Part shown: piece after piece, positions 24,001 to 32,291 of the stretch
How the letters are laid out: each line of letters opens with the position of its first letter
Numbering within the stretch: position 1 is the stretch's first letter
From: JBFHFS01 sp041583495
Lineage (GTDB): Bacteria; Bacteroidota; Bacteroidia; Bacteroidales; Marinilabiliaceae
Length of the DNA stretch: 34,204 nucleotides
NCBI GenBank assembly: GCA_041583495.1
Contig: JBFHFS010000053.1
Location: forward strand, 1-34,204
Direction of reading: 5' to 3'
Notes under the pieces: model-generated
What the model was told of the DNA's origin: nothing
Seen by the model: only the letters and a program-made list of their open reading frames with translations
Database searches by the model: none
Program-made: the position numbers and the translations under genes

Positions 24001-25509
24001 TGGAGAGGGGTTATTGCCTTCGTCGAACCAGGTGTACTGGTCCTGGCGTTGATGCAGGGAGTACCATTTTTCCGGATCGTCCTCGTAAGCAATATCCATT
24101 CGATAACCCTGAATGACATCCTCTGAATACAACGCCGTTTCAGGGACCTTGATTTTCAATGCAAGAGATTCCGGGGCCGCTTCCTGAAGGTTACCCGGGT
24201 TACCGGTGGTTGCCTTCAGGCTCCTGGCATTCATCGTCACTCTTTGAACCGGAGCGGCCATGAATTTTTGTTTAAGCTGAAGATTATTGGTTACCCGTCT
24301 TAAAAGATGTTCGGCCATGCCATTTTTGGTGATGGCTATTCCTGCCGTTCGGGAGTAAGGCAGTCCTTCATCTTCGGGCGGCTCGGGCTCCTCCTGTTGG
24401 CTAACCAACAACCTTTTGCTTATCCCCAGTTTACCTTTCATCTCATAAAACCTGGCGATCTCCTGAATTTTGGTTTCTGCCATGTTGTAGGTCTTCAGCG
24501 CCGTACCATCGGCATCGATTTGAACGACCGAAAACTCATCGGTATTAATTTTTACAAAACCCTGCCTGAAGATCGTGTTTAGTCTATCGTCGGTATAAAA
24601 ACCCGTAGAGGTTAATTTATAAGCCGTTGAAGGGGTCGACAAGGTGGTTTCCTCTTCATTCAGATTCAGGCTGTTAATCACCAGCTTGATCGTGCCTGTG
24701 TTGGGAATAGAGGATTGCCAGGGCACCAGAAAATCGAGCACAAATCCCAGCTTTCGCATCACCTGAGGATAACTGCTTACCACCGAGGTGATGTCGTGAA
24801 ACTCGAAACGGGGCTTTTCCAGTTTTACGGGTTCTACTCTTTCAACCATTTTTTTGTCAACTCTGTGAAACTGGCGAAACTGAACAAAGTCCTCTTTAGG
24901 CTTCATTTGTTGGTCGAATCGTTTGAATCGGTTTTGTTGCAGTTCGGCTTTATAAACGCGATCGTTGTTGTCGTTTCTATAAAAGAGATTGGATGCGTTG
25001 AGGGTCGATTTTCTATTGGGGGTTATCACCTGTTCAATACCCGTGGCATCGAGTTCAAGGCGGGTAATAGCCCCTAGTTGGCTGGCATCCACAAAATGTT
25101 CGGGTCCGATAAGGTTTTTAGGTCTCTCAATGGCAATTTTAGTGTAGTTTTTAAGCACAAAGTCCCTAATGTGTTGAATGGGAAATGAATAAAACCTCTT
25201 TTCAGAAAGATCTTCTTCTTTAAAATCATCCACCTTGATTTCGGGATGAAAAATGTGTCCGAATAACTCCGGATCGAGATTTTCCTTTATCAGTTCGGCC
25301 TCCAGAAGGGTTCCCGATTTCAGCTGGAACTTAAAATCGCCTTCCAGAATCTTTTGTGGAAATTTGAGGATATCTTCAAATTTGGCCAGGGTGGTATCCC
25401 TCGGCGTTGTCAGCTTGATGGTGGTGAAAACCGATAGCTGTAAAAAGGGTTTTCCGTTTATGTCGGTTCTGCGGTGGGGCAGGGTGGTGAAAATGATTTC
25501 CTGTGGCAT
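21091..25509 (-). CDS. Giant uncharacterised protein (1472 aa), second of a pair
   Basis: I do not recognise a defined family. The protein has no signal peptide, lipobox or membrane helix, so it is cytoplasmic or exported by another route. The N-terminal 350 residues look like a beta-rich domain with charged linkers. RIRVRAVDLAGNSV around Asp619 is the end strand of a fibronectin-III-like unit. Around residues 899-913 stands PSREFELVHAVQQPL, a motif that I believe recurs in very large hypothetical proteins of other phyla. The last 300 residues contain RMGGGLRIYLKRPWYSSGED and LPEYKSNL. The start at 25509 follows the first giant gene by 158 bp on the same strand, so the two probably share a transcript. 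Composition resembles the surrounding core genes rather than the AT-rich block next to it. Confidence 0.85.
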   Translation of the reverse strand: MPQEIIFTTLPHRRTDINGKPFLQLSVFTTIKLTTPRDTTLAKFEDILKFPQKILEGDFKFQLKSGTLLEAELIKENLDPELFGHIFHPEIKVDDFKEEDLSEKRFYSFPIQHIRDFVLKNYTKIAIERPKNLIGPEHFVDASQLGAITRLELDATGIEQVITPNRKSTLNASNLFYRNDNNDRVYKAELQQNRFKRFDQQMKPKEDFVQFRQFHRVDKKMVERVEPVKLEKPRFEFHDITSVVSSYPQVMRKLGFVLDFLVPWQSSIPNTGTIKLVINSLNLNEEETTLSTPSTAYKLTSTGFYTDDRLNTIFRQGFVKINTDEFSVVQIDADGTALKTYNMAETKIQEIARFYEMKGKLGISKRLLVSQQEEPEPPEDEGLPYSRTAGIAITKNGMAEHLLRRVTNNLQLKQKFMAAPVQRVTMNARSLKATTGNPGNLQEAAPESLALKIKVPETALYSEDVIQGYRMDIAYEDDPEKWYSLHQRQDQYTWFDEGNNPSPIPNIAPDEGFIQLGIAEDPDDPEEVFVSETLARWEGWSLSVRKPGYAINESDDYELKPNETEKRDFVYDNKIQEQKKYQFDPDLEFKMNAQSSIVQGTLPKLRFGRDYRIRVRAVDLAGNSVPLDHKTESPLETIRENIRYLRYEPLASPIVLVGNDLRDGEFLERLVVRSNYDQTALKYENDHQVNGKLMEAYSQRYLLPPKNSQLMAETHGKLEKAFRNNPAAAQDIYNLITSHEGLYKQDIKNTEKIYQPSEVEIIYLPDPMAAGVSLFVAEGYENTHTQEFEPKLFSFFRNNEISPNQTNTIDIPDDWYNAGIIRIRLEEGEQAVNWDASERIFTVFLPKGIRTRIKFSTFWREEDLNQLSAIWEGIRKESPQNLRELRHLAVTGQHWMVSPSREFELVHAVQQPLDAPVIQALIPDRDFNTTFALINTRFDIHGESTQKVEFEAKWTEPLDDGISVKIKEKEGHNTIPDIAINYHDDVVTKGTIPEPETLKSPTIENLEKKPVLRFKPRSRQMFEANPQPMAKKVNQLYLAENTRLSQVQKMKVSPQINLAQRVKYDLAMAKFSFLNQMNLRILPLEHHFGDTKHRWVNYRLVASSRYRDYFDKILTADPKLKTSRESEWKERVNILSSVRPNTPEIEYIVPTFEWRKSQNAEAVRHQRMGGGLRIYLKRPWYSSGEDEMLAVILPEYKSNLLSMAMATPGYTNYYTHWGIDPILYGQRPTNVSPQRSDFRMNPIVESGLQYPGQPGALAKAVAYPVHFDEESQLWYCDLAINPGQMYFPFIRLFLARYQPHSVREENSDVCLSPLAVAKMTQLMPERQTTLQFKKDDQNSRFTITVEGNIYNPGNAKYGNYNFLKISFLDTKLAQPIYGMIDAGMNEKKLQEESLTIPITRKEMVSGNYYKIEKGFKLPRDYKTAPFQVIVEEYERGPSNIPNIPGQYAERLEQSEQTDRLIYADVIKINEVD

Positions 25510-25567
25510 GATTCTGCTTTTAGGTTGGATGTTATGTGCTATGGTATCTTCAAATTAATGGTTCCTG

Positions 25568-25633
25568 AGAGTCTGACCCCATAGTGATTCCAGCTTTCGA
25601 ATAATGGTTGCGCCGGGTGGGTTGCCAGACTCT
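25568..25633. repeat. Inverted AGAGTCTG pair between the giant genes
   Basis: AGAGTCTG (25568-25575) and CAGACTCT (25626-25633) are perfect 8-bp inverted repeats in the 158-bp gap between the two giant genes. The same 8-mer occurs in other intergenic regions of the window. It could be a small palindromic repeat or an RNA hairpin that adjusts expression of the second gene. Confidence 0.45.
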
Positions 25634-25667
25634 TCTGGTCCCTTTTTCGCGCACGATATGGGAATCC

Positions 25668-28600
25668 TTAACTGGCAAAGGCCAAACAGTAAGCTTTCCA
25701 GTCATCGGGTTCTATCATCTCCCCGAATTTGGGATCGGCATCGGCGCCTTTTAATTCACGGCGTACCGTTACTTTGACGGTTTTACTGAAGAAGAGTACT
25801 TCCACCTTTACTTTCAGTGTGGCTACGCCCTCCATTTTCTGTACCTTATCTTTGCTGCTGTTCAATACTGCATTTAAGGCCAGGTAAAACTCCAGGGATA
25901 CCGAGATAAGGCCCAGGATCGAGAGGTGACCGTTTAACCGCAAATAGCCCGTGAGGGTGGTGGATTCTTCTCCTTCTACGATTTCCATCTTGTAATAAAA
26001 GCCGCCCATGGCCGAGACGCCGCCCGAAGCCACGCCCACATTCAGTGAGATGGCTGCTCCAAACTCAAAGGCTGCTTCAATGCTCTGTATCCCCTTGAGC
26101 GTGGTGACCATCATAAAAAAGCCCCCACCGCCAAAACAGGAGATGGTTAGCATGAAGGGATTCTCTCGTTTGCAGAAATTAAACCCGATGGTCAAAGGGG
26201 CTCCTGTAAAGGGCAGGGTAACAGAAGCGCCCAGGCTGATGTTGGATATCATACAGATCCCTACCTCTACGTTGGGTACACTGATATTGAAGCCGGCCGT
26301 GACTCCGGTGGGCTTAAGATCAATATAGGGACCGTCGTCGGAAAAGCCTCCGCTGGGAACTAAACTTTGCAGGTTGTTCACAAAATCAAGTACCCCTTTG
26401 AATTTCACGGGATTATCCGGATCCAGGTCAACTTTTACATCGGTCTTTTGCGACGACCCGGTTTTAAACTCCAGATATATGAATTTTACCTCCAACAGAG
26501 GAACAATGTCAATCCTGAAGTTTTCGAACCGGGCAAAACCGGTCATCGAGGTCGGCTCTTCACTGTCGAAAGGTTTTTTGAATATGGTTTCGATAGTCAG
26601 CGCGTTAGAAGGGTTGGTGACATGCACTTTTAGTAAGGTTGGAATCACCTCCATACTGGTTCCGGCTAGTTGTGGCTGCCACTTGTATTCGGCATATAGG
26701 GCCTCGGGGGTCACATAGGTTTTAAGGTTGGGAATGCGGGGAACGGCATTGTTAAGGGCCGAAAGTAATTCCTCTGCTTTTTGCTTTAGGGCCTGCCTTT
26801 TCTCGTTTAATTGTTCTTCAACCTCTTGTCCGGTCTCTTGTTTGAGGTTCTCCAGATAGAGTAGTTCGTTCTTTAAAGAGTCTATCTCCTCCCGGATGGT
26901 TTGAACAACCGTTTTCATGGCGTCGAAAGTTCCACCCAACTCGAGAGTTCCAAGCAGGTCAAAAAGACTAATCACCCCAAATATTTTGCCCATAGGCAGA
27001 TCGGGTAGCTCTTCAAAAAAATCTTCAGGGACAAACCTAAGTGCTTTTAGGTTATTGAGTTGGCCTTTTACGGGGCCCTGTAGTTTGCTCAGGCCTGAAA
27101 CCGCCATATTGGGCAACAAAAAGCCGCCCGACTTATCCGAACCACCCGAAAAATCAACCACGGTGTTGCTGGTTACCCGGGCAAAGATGGTTCCCTGGTT
27201 GTCATCATCTTCCAGCCCAATGGTTGTGGGCTCCCATCTGCCGGTGAGTTCATTGATTTGTTCAATAAACACGCTGGCCTCCTTCATTCTGGGGTGAAAC
27301 TTCAATTCACCTTCACCATTCACCGGGTAGATCTGTGCATCAAACTTTATCCTCTCAGTCTCCAAGGCGGTGTCTCCCTCCACCAGGTCCCGGGCATAAG
27401 CGATCTGCTGCCCACTGAAGCCGGATTCGTTGTAGGCTTTATTGAAGTCGTTGGAAGCCTCTCCGCGATAGACCGGAATCAACTGTTGCATGAGTGATTT
27501 GTTGCGGGCCATTGCGCTTTCAATAAAGACCAAAGGCATCTGGAAGAAGTGTTCGTGTCCCTCCATATCGGTGGCTGCCATCTCGAAGGGAAACCCCTTG
27601 TTGGCTCCTACATTAATGTAAAAGTTTAACATGGTGTTTCCGGCTTCATCGGTTTCTTCGGGGGATGAGGGTACCACTTTTAATGTGGAATTTTCCGGAT
27701 TCTCAATGTTGGGGGTGGCGGTGGTTTCGATGCGAACAGCCTGGAAGGGGAATTCAATGAATTCTCCGTTGGGGTCGTAACGCGAGTAAAGGACCTCTTT
27801 TTCCAGCACCACCACAAACATTCGTTGACGGTTGGCGGCTGCTTTGGTTTGGGGGTCGAACTTGCGTTCGGTAATTTTTACGACGGCTGCCCGATGTCCA
27901 AAGGGAAAGAGGTAGCCCTCTTCCACGATCTTGACAAAATGGTCGCGTCCCAGGGTGGCAATATGCTCCCATTCGATGATGTTGAGGGGACCGTCCCAGG
28001 GGTTGGGTACGTCGAAAAAGACATGCCAGTCAAGATAGGCCCCCAGGGTGGTTAACATCAGGTTGTTAACGGGAACCGGGAAGGGCTCGAAGCCCGCCAG
28101 GTAGTTAGAGGTGGTGTGCACCAGCTTTTGACGGTTGTTGGCATCGAGTGAGGCCATAAAGGGGAAGTTGCGTTCTTTGGCTACCCTGTAGTCGGGGTCG
28201 GCCTCATCGGCCCACAGCGCACGGATGGTTTTGAGATGAGGGAGGGCACTGCCCGAGGTCTTCCCATCGTTCAGCCTTACCCCCAGGCGGGTGTGCCACA
28301 ACTCGGCAATTTCGCCCTCCGTGGTGGCAAGAGGATCGAGCACCCGCAACTGGGTGTTTAATACCGTTAACTCATTTTTTAGGACACTCACATCCCGGAA
28401 ATTGATCCCGGTTTTATGATAGAACCCATTGGTTTGATTGGGCGAGATGTACATCAGGGCCGGCGCTTCGATGGAGGTGCTTAAGGCGGGAATGGGGGCT
28501 ACAGCCCAGTTGACCAGCTTCAAAGCCCTGGGGTTAAAGGTGGGCTTCAGGGAGGCCAGATCTGCCGGCGCGAGCACTTTGGCGTATTCATTTGGGTTGT

Positions 28601-30425
28601 ATACCTCCAGTTGATTGGCTTTTATTCGGGTGTGCCGGGCCAGCCGGAGGCCATACCCGGGGGTGGGGGTATTCAGATATTTCAAATTTGGGTTGGGAGC
28701 CGGAAGTGCCTTTTTGTTCCTTTCAATTCTTTTAGGTTTCCGTATTTTACCAATGGTCTGGGGATTGATCCATGCCCTGGGGTGTACCCGTAATTTGAAC
28801 TTGTCCCAATTGAGTAATTCTTCCATAATCAATGGAAACCCTTCATGCCCTGCAGGTAATTCATAGACCAGTCGGCTTTTCCGTGCCCGTAGGTGTTTGG
28901 CCGGTAGTTGAACCCCGGTGTCCACCGGATTCAACGGATCGGTATCCTCAATGGCAGTGGTCTCAAACCAGGCCTCCTCCAGCGTGTGCTGGCTTTGAAA
29001 ATAGATCTCAACGATACCGTCTTTTTTGGCGTTGTCCAGTTCCAGATAGGGGGATTGACCCCGGTTGGTGAAGGCAAAGTTGTGAAATACAAATTCCAGC
29101 ATCACCATATCTTCGGGCCGAAGGACCTTAATGGATAAGGCATCTTTCGATTTAAATTTCAGCTGGTTGAATTCAACTTTTAGTTCAGTCTGCTTTTTCT
29201 GTTTTTTTACCTTGATTTGCTGTTGGTTCTTTGGGGGTTGGGTTATCAACACTTTTTGAGGGGAATGGAATACAGAAGCCAGGGTAACCGCATGGGCTAT
29301 TCTGGGGGTGAAAGCACTCAGCCGGGGCTCCAGCACTACATTGTCGAACAGGTCACCCTTGGCATAGGCCTCGAAGACCGGTCGTTGATGATCGTTCTCT
29401 AACTTGAAAGCGCCCAGCTGGTTGGTCATCCATAGCCCCTCGGATGCCAGGGTCCCCGAGATATAAGCCGTTGTCGATTGATCGGATGCATACTCCCTGT
29501 AATAAAAGAAACGGTTAAAGGAGACCTGTGACTCGAAAAATGCCTCGGGTTGATAGCTGATTGTATTATCGGCAGGCTCAACCCAAAGAATTTTGGCCCG
29601 GGGGTTGGCATGGGGTAAGGCCATACAGATATCCGGTTGCGTTTCATCCATCGCAACGAGTGTTCCTTCCTTTAGATGAATCTTAGCGACAAAATCGTTC
29701 CAGCTGTTAAATGCGGGGAGTAATACCAGGGTGGAAGCACCTGCATTTGACTTTAAAAAGGATTGGGAGGCTTCCATTTGGGGTTGTATAACCAGTTGAC
29801 TGGTCGCAAACAGGTTTTGATTATACCTGAATTTAACCTGGTTGAACGAGTGGAAGGTAAAGCGCCAGTTGGGCTGGAGTTGAAGTTTACACCTTCCATC
29901 AAGGCCGATCTCCTGATCGCTTCCTGACCCCGTAATGCGATGTTGTAAATGAGCCGGGCCATTGATGGGTTGAGTGCCTTCCAGCCAATGGCTGAAATTT
30001 CCGTTCCAGCTAAATTGAAATTCAGGAATATGGAACTGACAGGCCCACCATCCGGCTTCATGGTCAATATTGGCTTTTAACGAAAATTTAAGTTGGGTTC
30101 GTTTTAGTTGAAGGTTTTTGGCTCCTATGGAGTAGTGTTTCTCTGATTGTTGCAGGGTCACCGAGTAACCAGGTTCAAAGAATTTTTCGGAGATCTCCCA
30201 GGCCAAAGCATGGTTTCGGAAAATTTTAAGTTGATTATTTTTAAGTTGGATTTTAACGGAATCAAAAGTTATGGATTTGAGCGAATCGGCTAAAGGATTC
30301 CAGGCAACTGCGCCCAGCCCCATGGCTTTTATAAATCGTCTTCTTCCGGGATATTCGGGGGTCTCAACTTTTCGGGAAGTGGTTATCTTCCTGTATTTTT
30401 TTAGATTAAGATATTTGAATCCCAT
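25668..30425 (-). CDS. Giant uncharacterised Tat-signal protein (1585 aa), first of a pair
   Basis: I do not recognise a defined family. Residues 28-33 read RRRFIK inside PGRRRFIKAMGLGAVA, a good twin-arginine signal core after a long n-region, although the hydrophobic stretch is short. Residues about 50-1160 are beta-rich without clear repeats. Residues about 1170-1228 are a charged coiled coil (TIREEIDSLKNELLYLENLK and following). Residues about 1370-1560 alternate hydrophobic and polar residues with many glycines, including SCFGGGGFFMM near Cys1430 and FEFGAAISLNVGVASGG, which suggests an extended beta-sheet, barrel or hydrophobic groove. It precedes the 1472-residue gene by 158 bp and is divergent from the AGCS symporter. 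A folded, Tat-exported envelope protein is an inference only. Confidence 0.85.
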   Translation of the reverse strand: MGFKYLNLKKYRKITTSRKVETPEYPGRRRFIKAMGLGAVAWNPLADSLKSITFDSVKIQLKNNQLKIFRNHALAWEISEKFFEPGYSVTLQQSEKHYSIGAKNLQLKRTQLKFSLKANIDHEAGWWACQFHIPEFQFSWNGNFSHWLEGTQPINGPAHLQHRITGSGSDQEIGLDGRCKLQLQPNWRFTFHSFNQVKFRYNQNLFATSQLVIQPQMEASQSFLKSNAGASTLVLLPAFNSWNDFVAKIHLKEGTLVAMDETQPDICMALPHANPRAKILWVEPADNTISYQPEAFFESQVSFNRFFYYREYASDQSTTAYISGTLASEGLWMTNQLGAFKLENDHQRPVFEAYAKGDLFDNVVLEPRLSAFTPRIAHAVTLASVFHSPQKVLITQPPKNQQQIKVKKQKKQTELKVEFNQLKFKSKDALSIKVLRPEDMVMLEFVFHNFAFTNRGQSPYLELDNAKKDGIVEIYFQSQHTLEEAWFETTAIEDTDPLNPVDTGVQLPAKHLRARKSRLVYELPAGHEGFPLIMEELLNWDKFKLRVHPRAWINPQTIGKIRKPKRIERNKKALPAPNPNLKYLNTPTPGYGLRLARHTRIKANQLEVYNPNEYAKVLAPADLASLKPTFNPRALKLVNWAVAPIPALSTSIEAPALMYISPNQTNGFYHKTGINFRDVSVLKNELTVLNTQLRVLDPLATTEGEIAELWHTRLGVRLNDGKTSGSALPHLKTIRALWADEADPDYRVAKERNFPFMASLDANNRQKLVHTTSNYLAGFEPFPVPVNNLMLTTLGAYLDWHVFFDVPNPWDGPLNIIEWEHIATLGRDHFVKIVEEGYLFPFGHRAAVVKITERKFDPQTKAAANRQRMFVVVLEKEVLYSRYDPNGEFIEFPFQAVRIETTATPNIENPENSTLKVVPSSPEETDEAGNTMLNFYINVGANKGFPFEMAATDMEGHEHFFQMPLVFIESAMARNKSLMQQLIPVYRGEASNDFNKAYNESGFSGQQIAYARDLVEGDTALETERIKFDAQIYPVNGEGELKFHPRMKEASVFIEQINELTGRWEPTTIGLEDDDNQGTIFARVTSNTVVDFSGGSDKSGGFLLPNMAVSGLSKLQGPVKGQLNNLKALRFVPEDFFEELPDLPMGKIFGVISLFDLLGTLELGGTFDAMKTVVQTIREEIDSLKNELLYLENLKQETGQEVEEQLNEKRQALKQKAEELLSALNNAVPRIPNLKTYVTPEALYAEYKWQPQLAGTSMEVIPTLLKVHVTNPSNALTIETIFKKPFDSEEPTSMTGFARFENFRIDIVPLLEVKFIYLEFKTGSSQKTDVKVDLDPDNPVKFKGVLDFVNNLQSLVPSGGFSDDGPYIDLKPTGVTAGFNISVPNVEVGICMISNISLGASVTLPFTGAPLTIGFNFCKRENPFMLTISCFGGGGFFMMVTTLKGIQSIEAAFEFGAAISLNVGVASGGVSAMGGFYYKMEIVEGEESTTLTGYLRLNGHLSILGLISVSLEFYLALNAVLNSSKDKVQKMEGVATLKVKVEVLFFSKTVKVTVRRELKGADADPKFGEMIEPDDWKAYCLAFAS

Positions 30426-30457
30426 GGCCGTTTTGTTTTAATATTCAAGTTACGGCC
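30426..30457 (-). other. Hairpin abutting the start codon of the Tat-signal gene
   Basis: GGCCGT (30426-30431) pairs with ACGGCC (30452-30457). On the minus strand the stem ends directly before the ATG at 30425, so it could mask the ribosome entry region. The rest of the 196-bp divergent gap is AT-rich and should hold both promoters, but I found no defined -33/-7 pair. Confidence 0.35.
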
Positions 30458-30621
30458 AAACAAAAAAAGATGCCATAGGCAGGGGTTTCTTTTTGACTCA
30501 TTTTTCAGCTTTTTTCTTCCGGAATTGTATTTTTTTGGCTCCTGTGCTTTGATTTTTATTTTCAACAATTATCTTTATGAACCTTTCAAAAACAATATTT
30601 TTACACCTAAACACCTTTTTT

Positions 30622-32025
30622 ATGGACCTTATCTTGGAAAAAGCCAATTATTTTATTCAATTATATAACGAATATGTAGGGGGGTATTTGATTTTAATAC
30701 TTCTGGTGCCCACCGGCATCTATTTCTCGTTTAAATTCCGCTTTTTGCAATTCACCGGTATCGGGCATGCCATTCGGCTGGTCGCCGGCAAATACAGTAA
30801 AAAGGGGGACACGGGAGATGTTAGCCATTTTAAGGCCCTTACCACGGCTCTCTCTGCAACCGTGGGTACCGGTAATATTGTGGGGGTGAGTCTGGCCATC
30901 TACTATGGCGGCCCCGGGGCTATTTTCTGGCTTTGGGTAACCGGTTTTTTTGGGATGATGTTGAAGATGGTGGAATGTACCCTTGCCCAGAAATACCGTA
31001 AGGTCAATGAGGATGGCACCATTTCGGGAGGCCCCATGTATTATATTGAGATTGGCTTAAAGGATAAGCTGGGCAAGTATGCTAAGGTATTGGCCGGAAT
31101 TTTTGCCGTTGCGGCGGTGTTGTGCTCCCTGGGGACAGGTAATATGGCCCAGGCCAACTCTATCTCCGACGCTTTGAATACCGGCTATGGCATACCTGTT
31201 TTGTATACCGGGATTGTCATTTCTTTTTTGGTTTTTCTCATCGTCATCGGGGGGCTTAAGCGTATTGCCAATGTTACCTCGAGGCTGGTTCCCATCATGG
31301 CGATTCTGTATTTTCTGTCGGCCATCACCGTCATCGTGGTTCATCTCTCGGATGTGCCGGCTGCTTTTGCCCTCATTGTAAAGAGTGCTTTTACGGGCCA
31401 TGCAGCCACCGGGGGCTTTGTGGGTTCTGCGTTTCTTATGACCCTGGTTTGGGGGGTGAGACGGGGCCTTTTTTCCAATGAGGCGGGTCAGGGATCGGCC
31501 CCCATGGCTCATGCTGCTGCTAAAACCGAGCATCCTATGCGCGAAGGGTATGTGGCTTCACTGGAACCTTTGATCGACACCCTGATTATTTGTACCTTAA
31601 CAGCCCTGGTGGTTATTCTTACAGGTGCCTGGAAAGGGGGAACCCTGGGCGTGGGGATGACCGTCGAAGGGTTTGAGGAAGGCCTGAGCCGTATTGGGCT
31701 GGGCTTTTTTGCCCGACATCTGGTGAGCATTGGTCTGTTGCTCTTTGCATTCTCTACCATTATCAGCTGGAATTATTATGGTACACGGGCGGCTCAATAC
31801 ATTCTGGGAGACATGGCCATAAAGCCTTTTCATTATCTGTTTACCCTTTTCGTCTTCTTTGGCTCGGTGTGGGGCATCGAAATTGTGTGGAACTTTGTGG
31901 ATATGGTTATCACTTTTATGACCATTCCTAATCTGATTGCCATTCTTCTACTTTCCCCGGTCATGACGGCTGAAGTTAAACGGTATAAGAACCATCTGAA
32001 GCAGGAAAAACTGAATCGACTGTAG
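30622..32025 (+). CDS. AGCS-family sodium:alanine/glycine symporter
   Basis: A membrane transporter of 467 residues from this start, with about ten or more helices. Family signatures are FKALTTALSATVGTGNIVG (residues 71-89), ISGGPMYYIEIGL, and WGVRRGLFSNEAGQGSAPMA followed by HAAA at about 275-300. It imports alanine or glycine with sodium. Family members begin close to the MDLILEKANYFIQLY sequence at 30622; an in-frame ATG at 30577 would add 15 residues (MNLSKTIFLHLNTFF) and remains possible. The gene is divergent from the giant gene pair and is followed by a hairpin that may be its terminator. Confidence 0.93.
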   Translation: MDLILEKANYFIQLYNEYVGGYLILILLVPTGIYFSFKFRFLQFTGIGHAIRLVAGKYSKKGDTGDVSHFKALTTALSATVGTGNIVGVSLAIYYGGPGAIFWLWVTGFFGMMLKMVECTLAQKYRKVNEDGTISGGPMYYIEIGLKDKLGKYAKVLAGIFAVAAVLCSLGTGNMAQANSISDALNTGYGIPVLYTGIVISFLVFLIVIGGLKRIANVTSRLVPIMAILYFLSAITVIVVHLSDVPAAFALIVKSAFTGHAATGGFVGSAFLMTLVWGVRRGLFSNEAGQGSAPMAHAAAKTEHPMREGYVASLEPLIDTLIICTLTALVVILTGAWKGGTLGVGMTVEGFEEGLSRIGLGFFARHLVSIGLLLFAFSTIISWNYYGTRAAQYILGDMAIKPFHYLFTLFVFFGSVWGIEIVWNFVDMVITFMTIPNLIAILLLSPVMTAEVKRYKNHLKQEKLNRL

Positions 32026-32170
32026 GCATTGGAACAAGCCTTCCCGGGCCCGTCCTTCTTCTTGCGACCTTCTGGGGCAATAACCGATTCAGCTTCCTGA
32101 TTTTCATGTCTTGACGTTGGGGGCTGGTGGGGTTGAACAATCCTGTTCATTTACAGAAGTTTAACTAAAT

Positions 32171-32205
32171 ACCATTGTCTGTTTGTGACAATGGTGCTAT
32201 TTTTG
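32171..32205 (+). terminator. Hairpin with T-run downstream of the AGCS gene
   Basis: ACCATTGTC (32171-32179) and GACAATGGT (32187-32195) form a 9-bp stem around a 7-base loop, followed by GCTATTTTT. It lies about 145 bases after the AGCS stop and 97 bases before the metallophosphoesterase start. Probably the AGCS terminator, though a leader attenuator is possible. Confidence 0.6.
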
Positions 32206-32291
32206 CACCCCGCCCAATCGGTTGTGTGCCCTTGTGAGATTTGGTTATCACCCGGGCCATGGAAGGTTAAATGTAATTTGGAAAGTGATAC

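Noticed and set aside
31057..31533. A 158-codon minus-strand frame inside the AGCS gene
   Set aside because: It is opposite a well-conserved transporter and its sequence is low in protein character.
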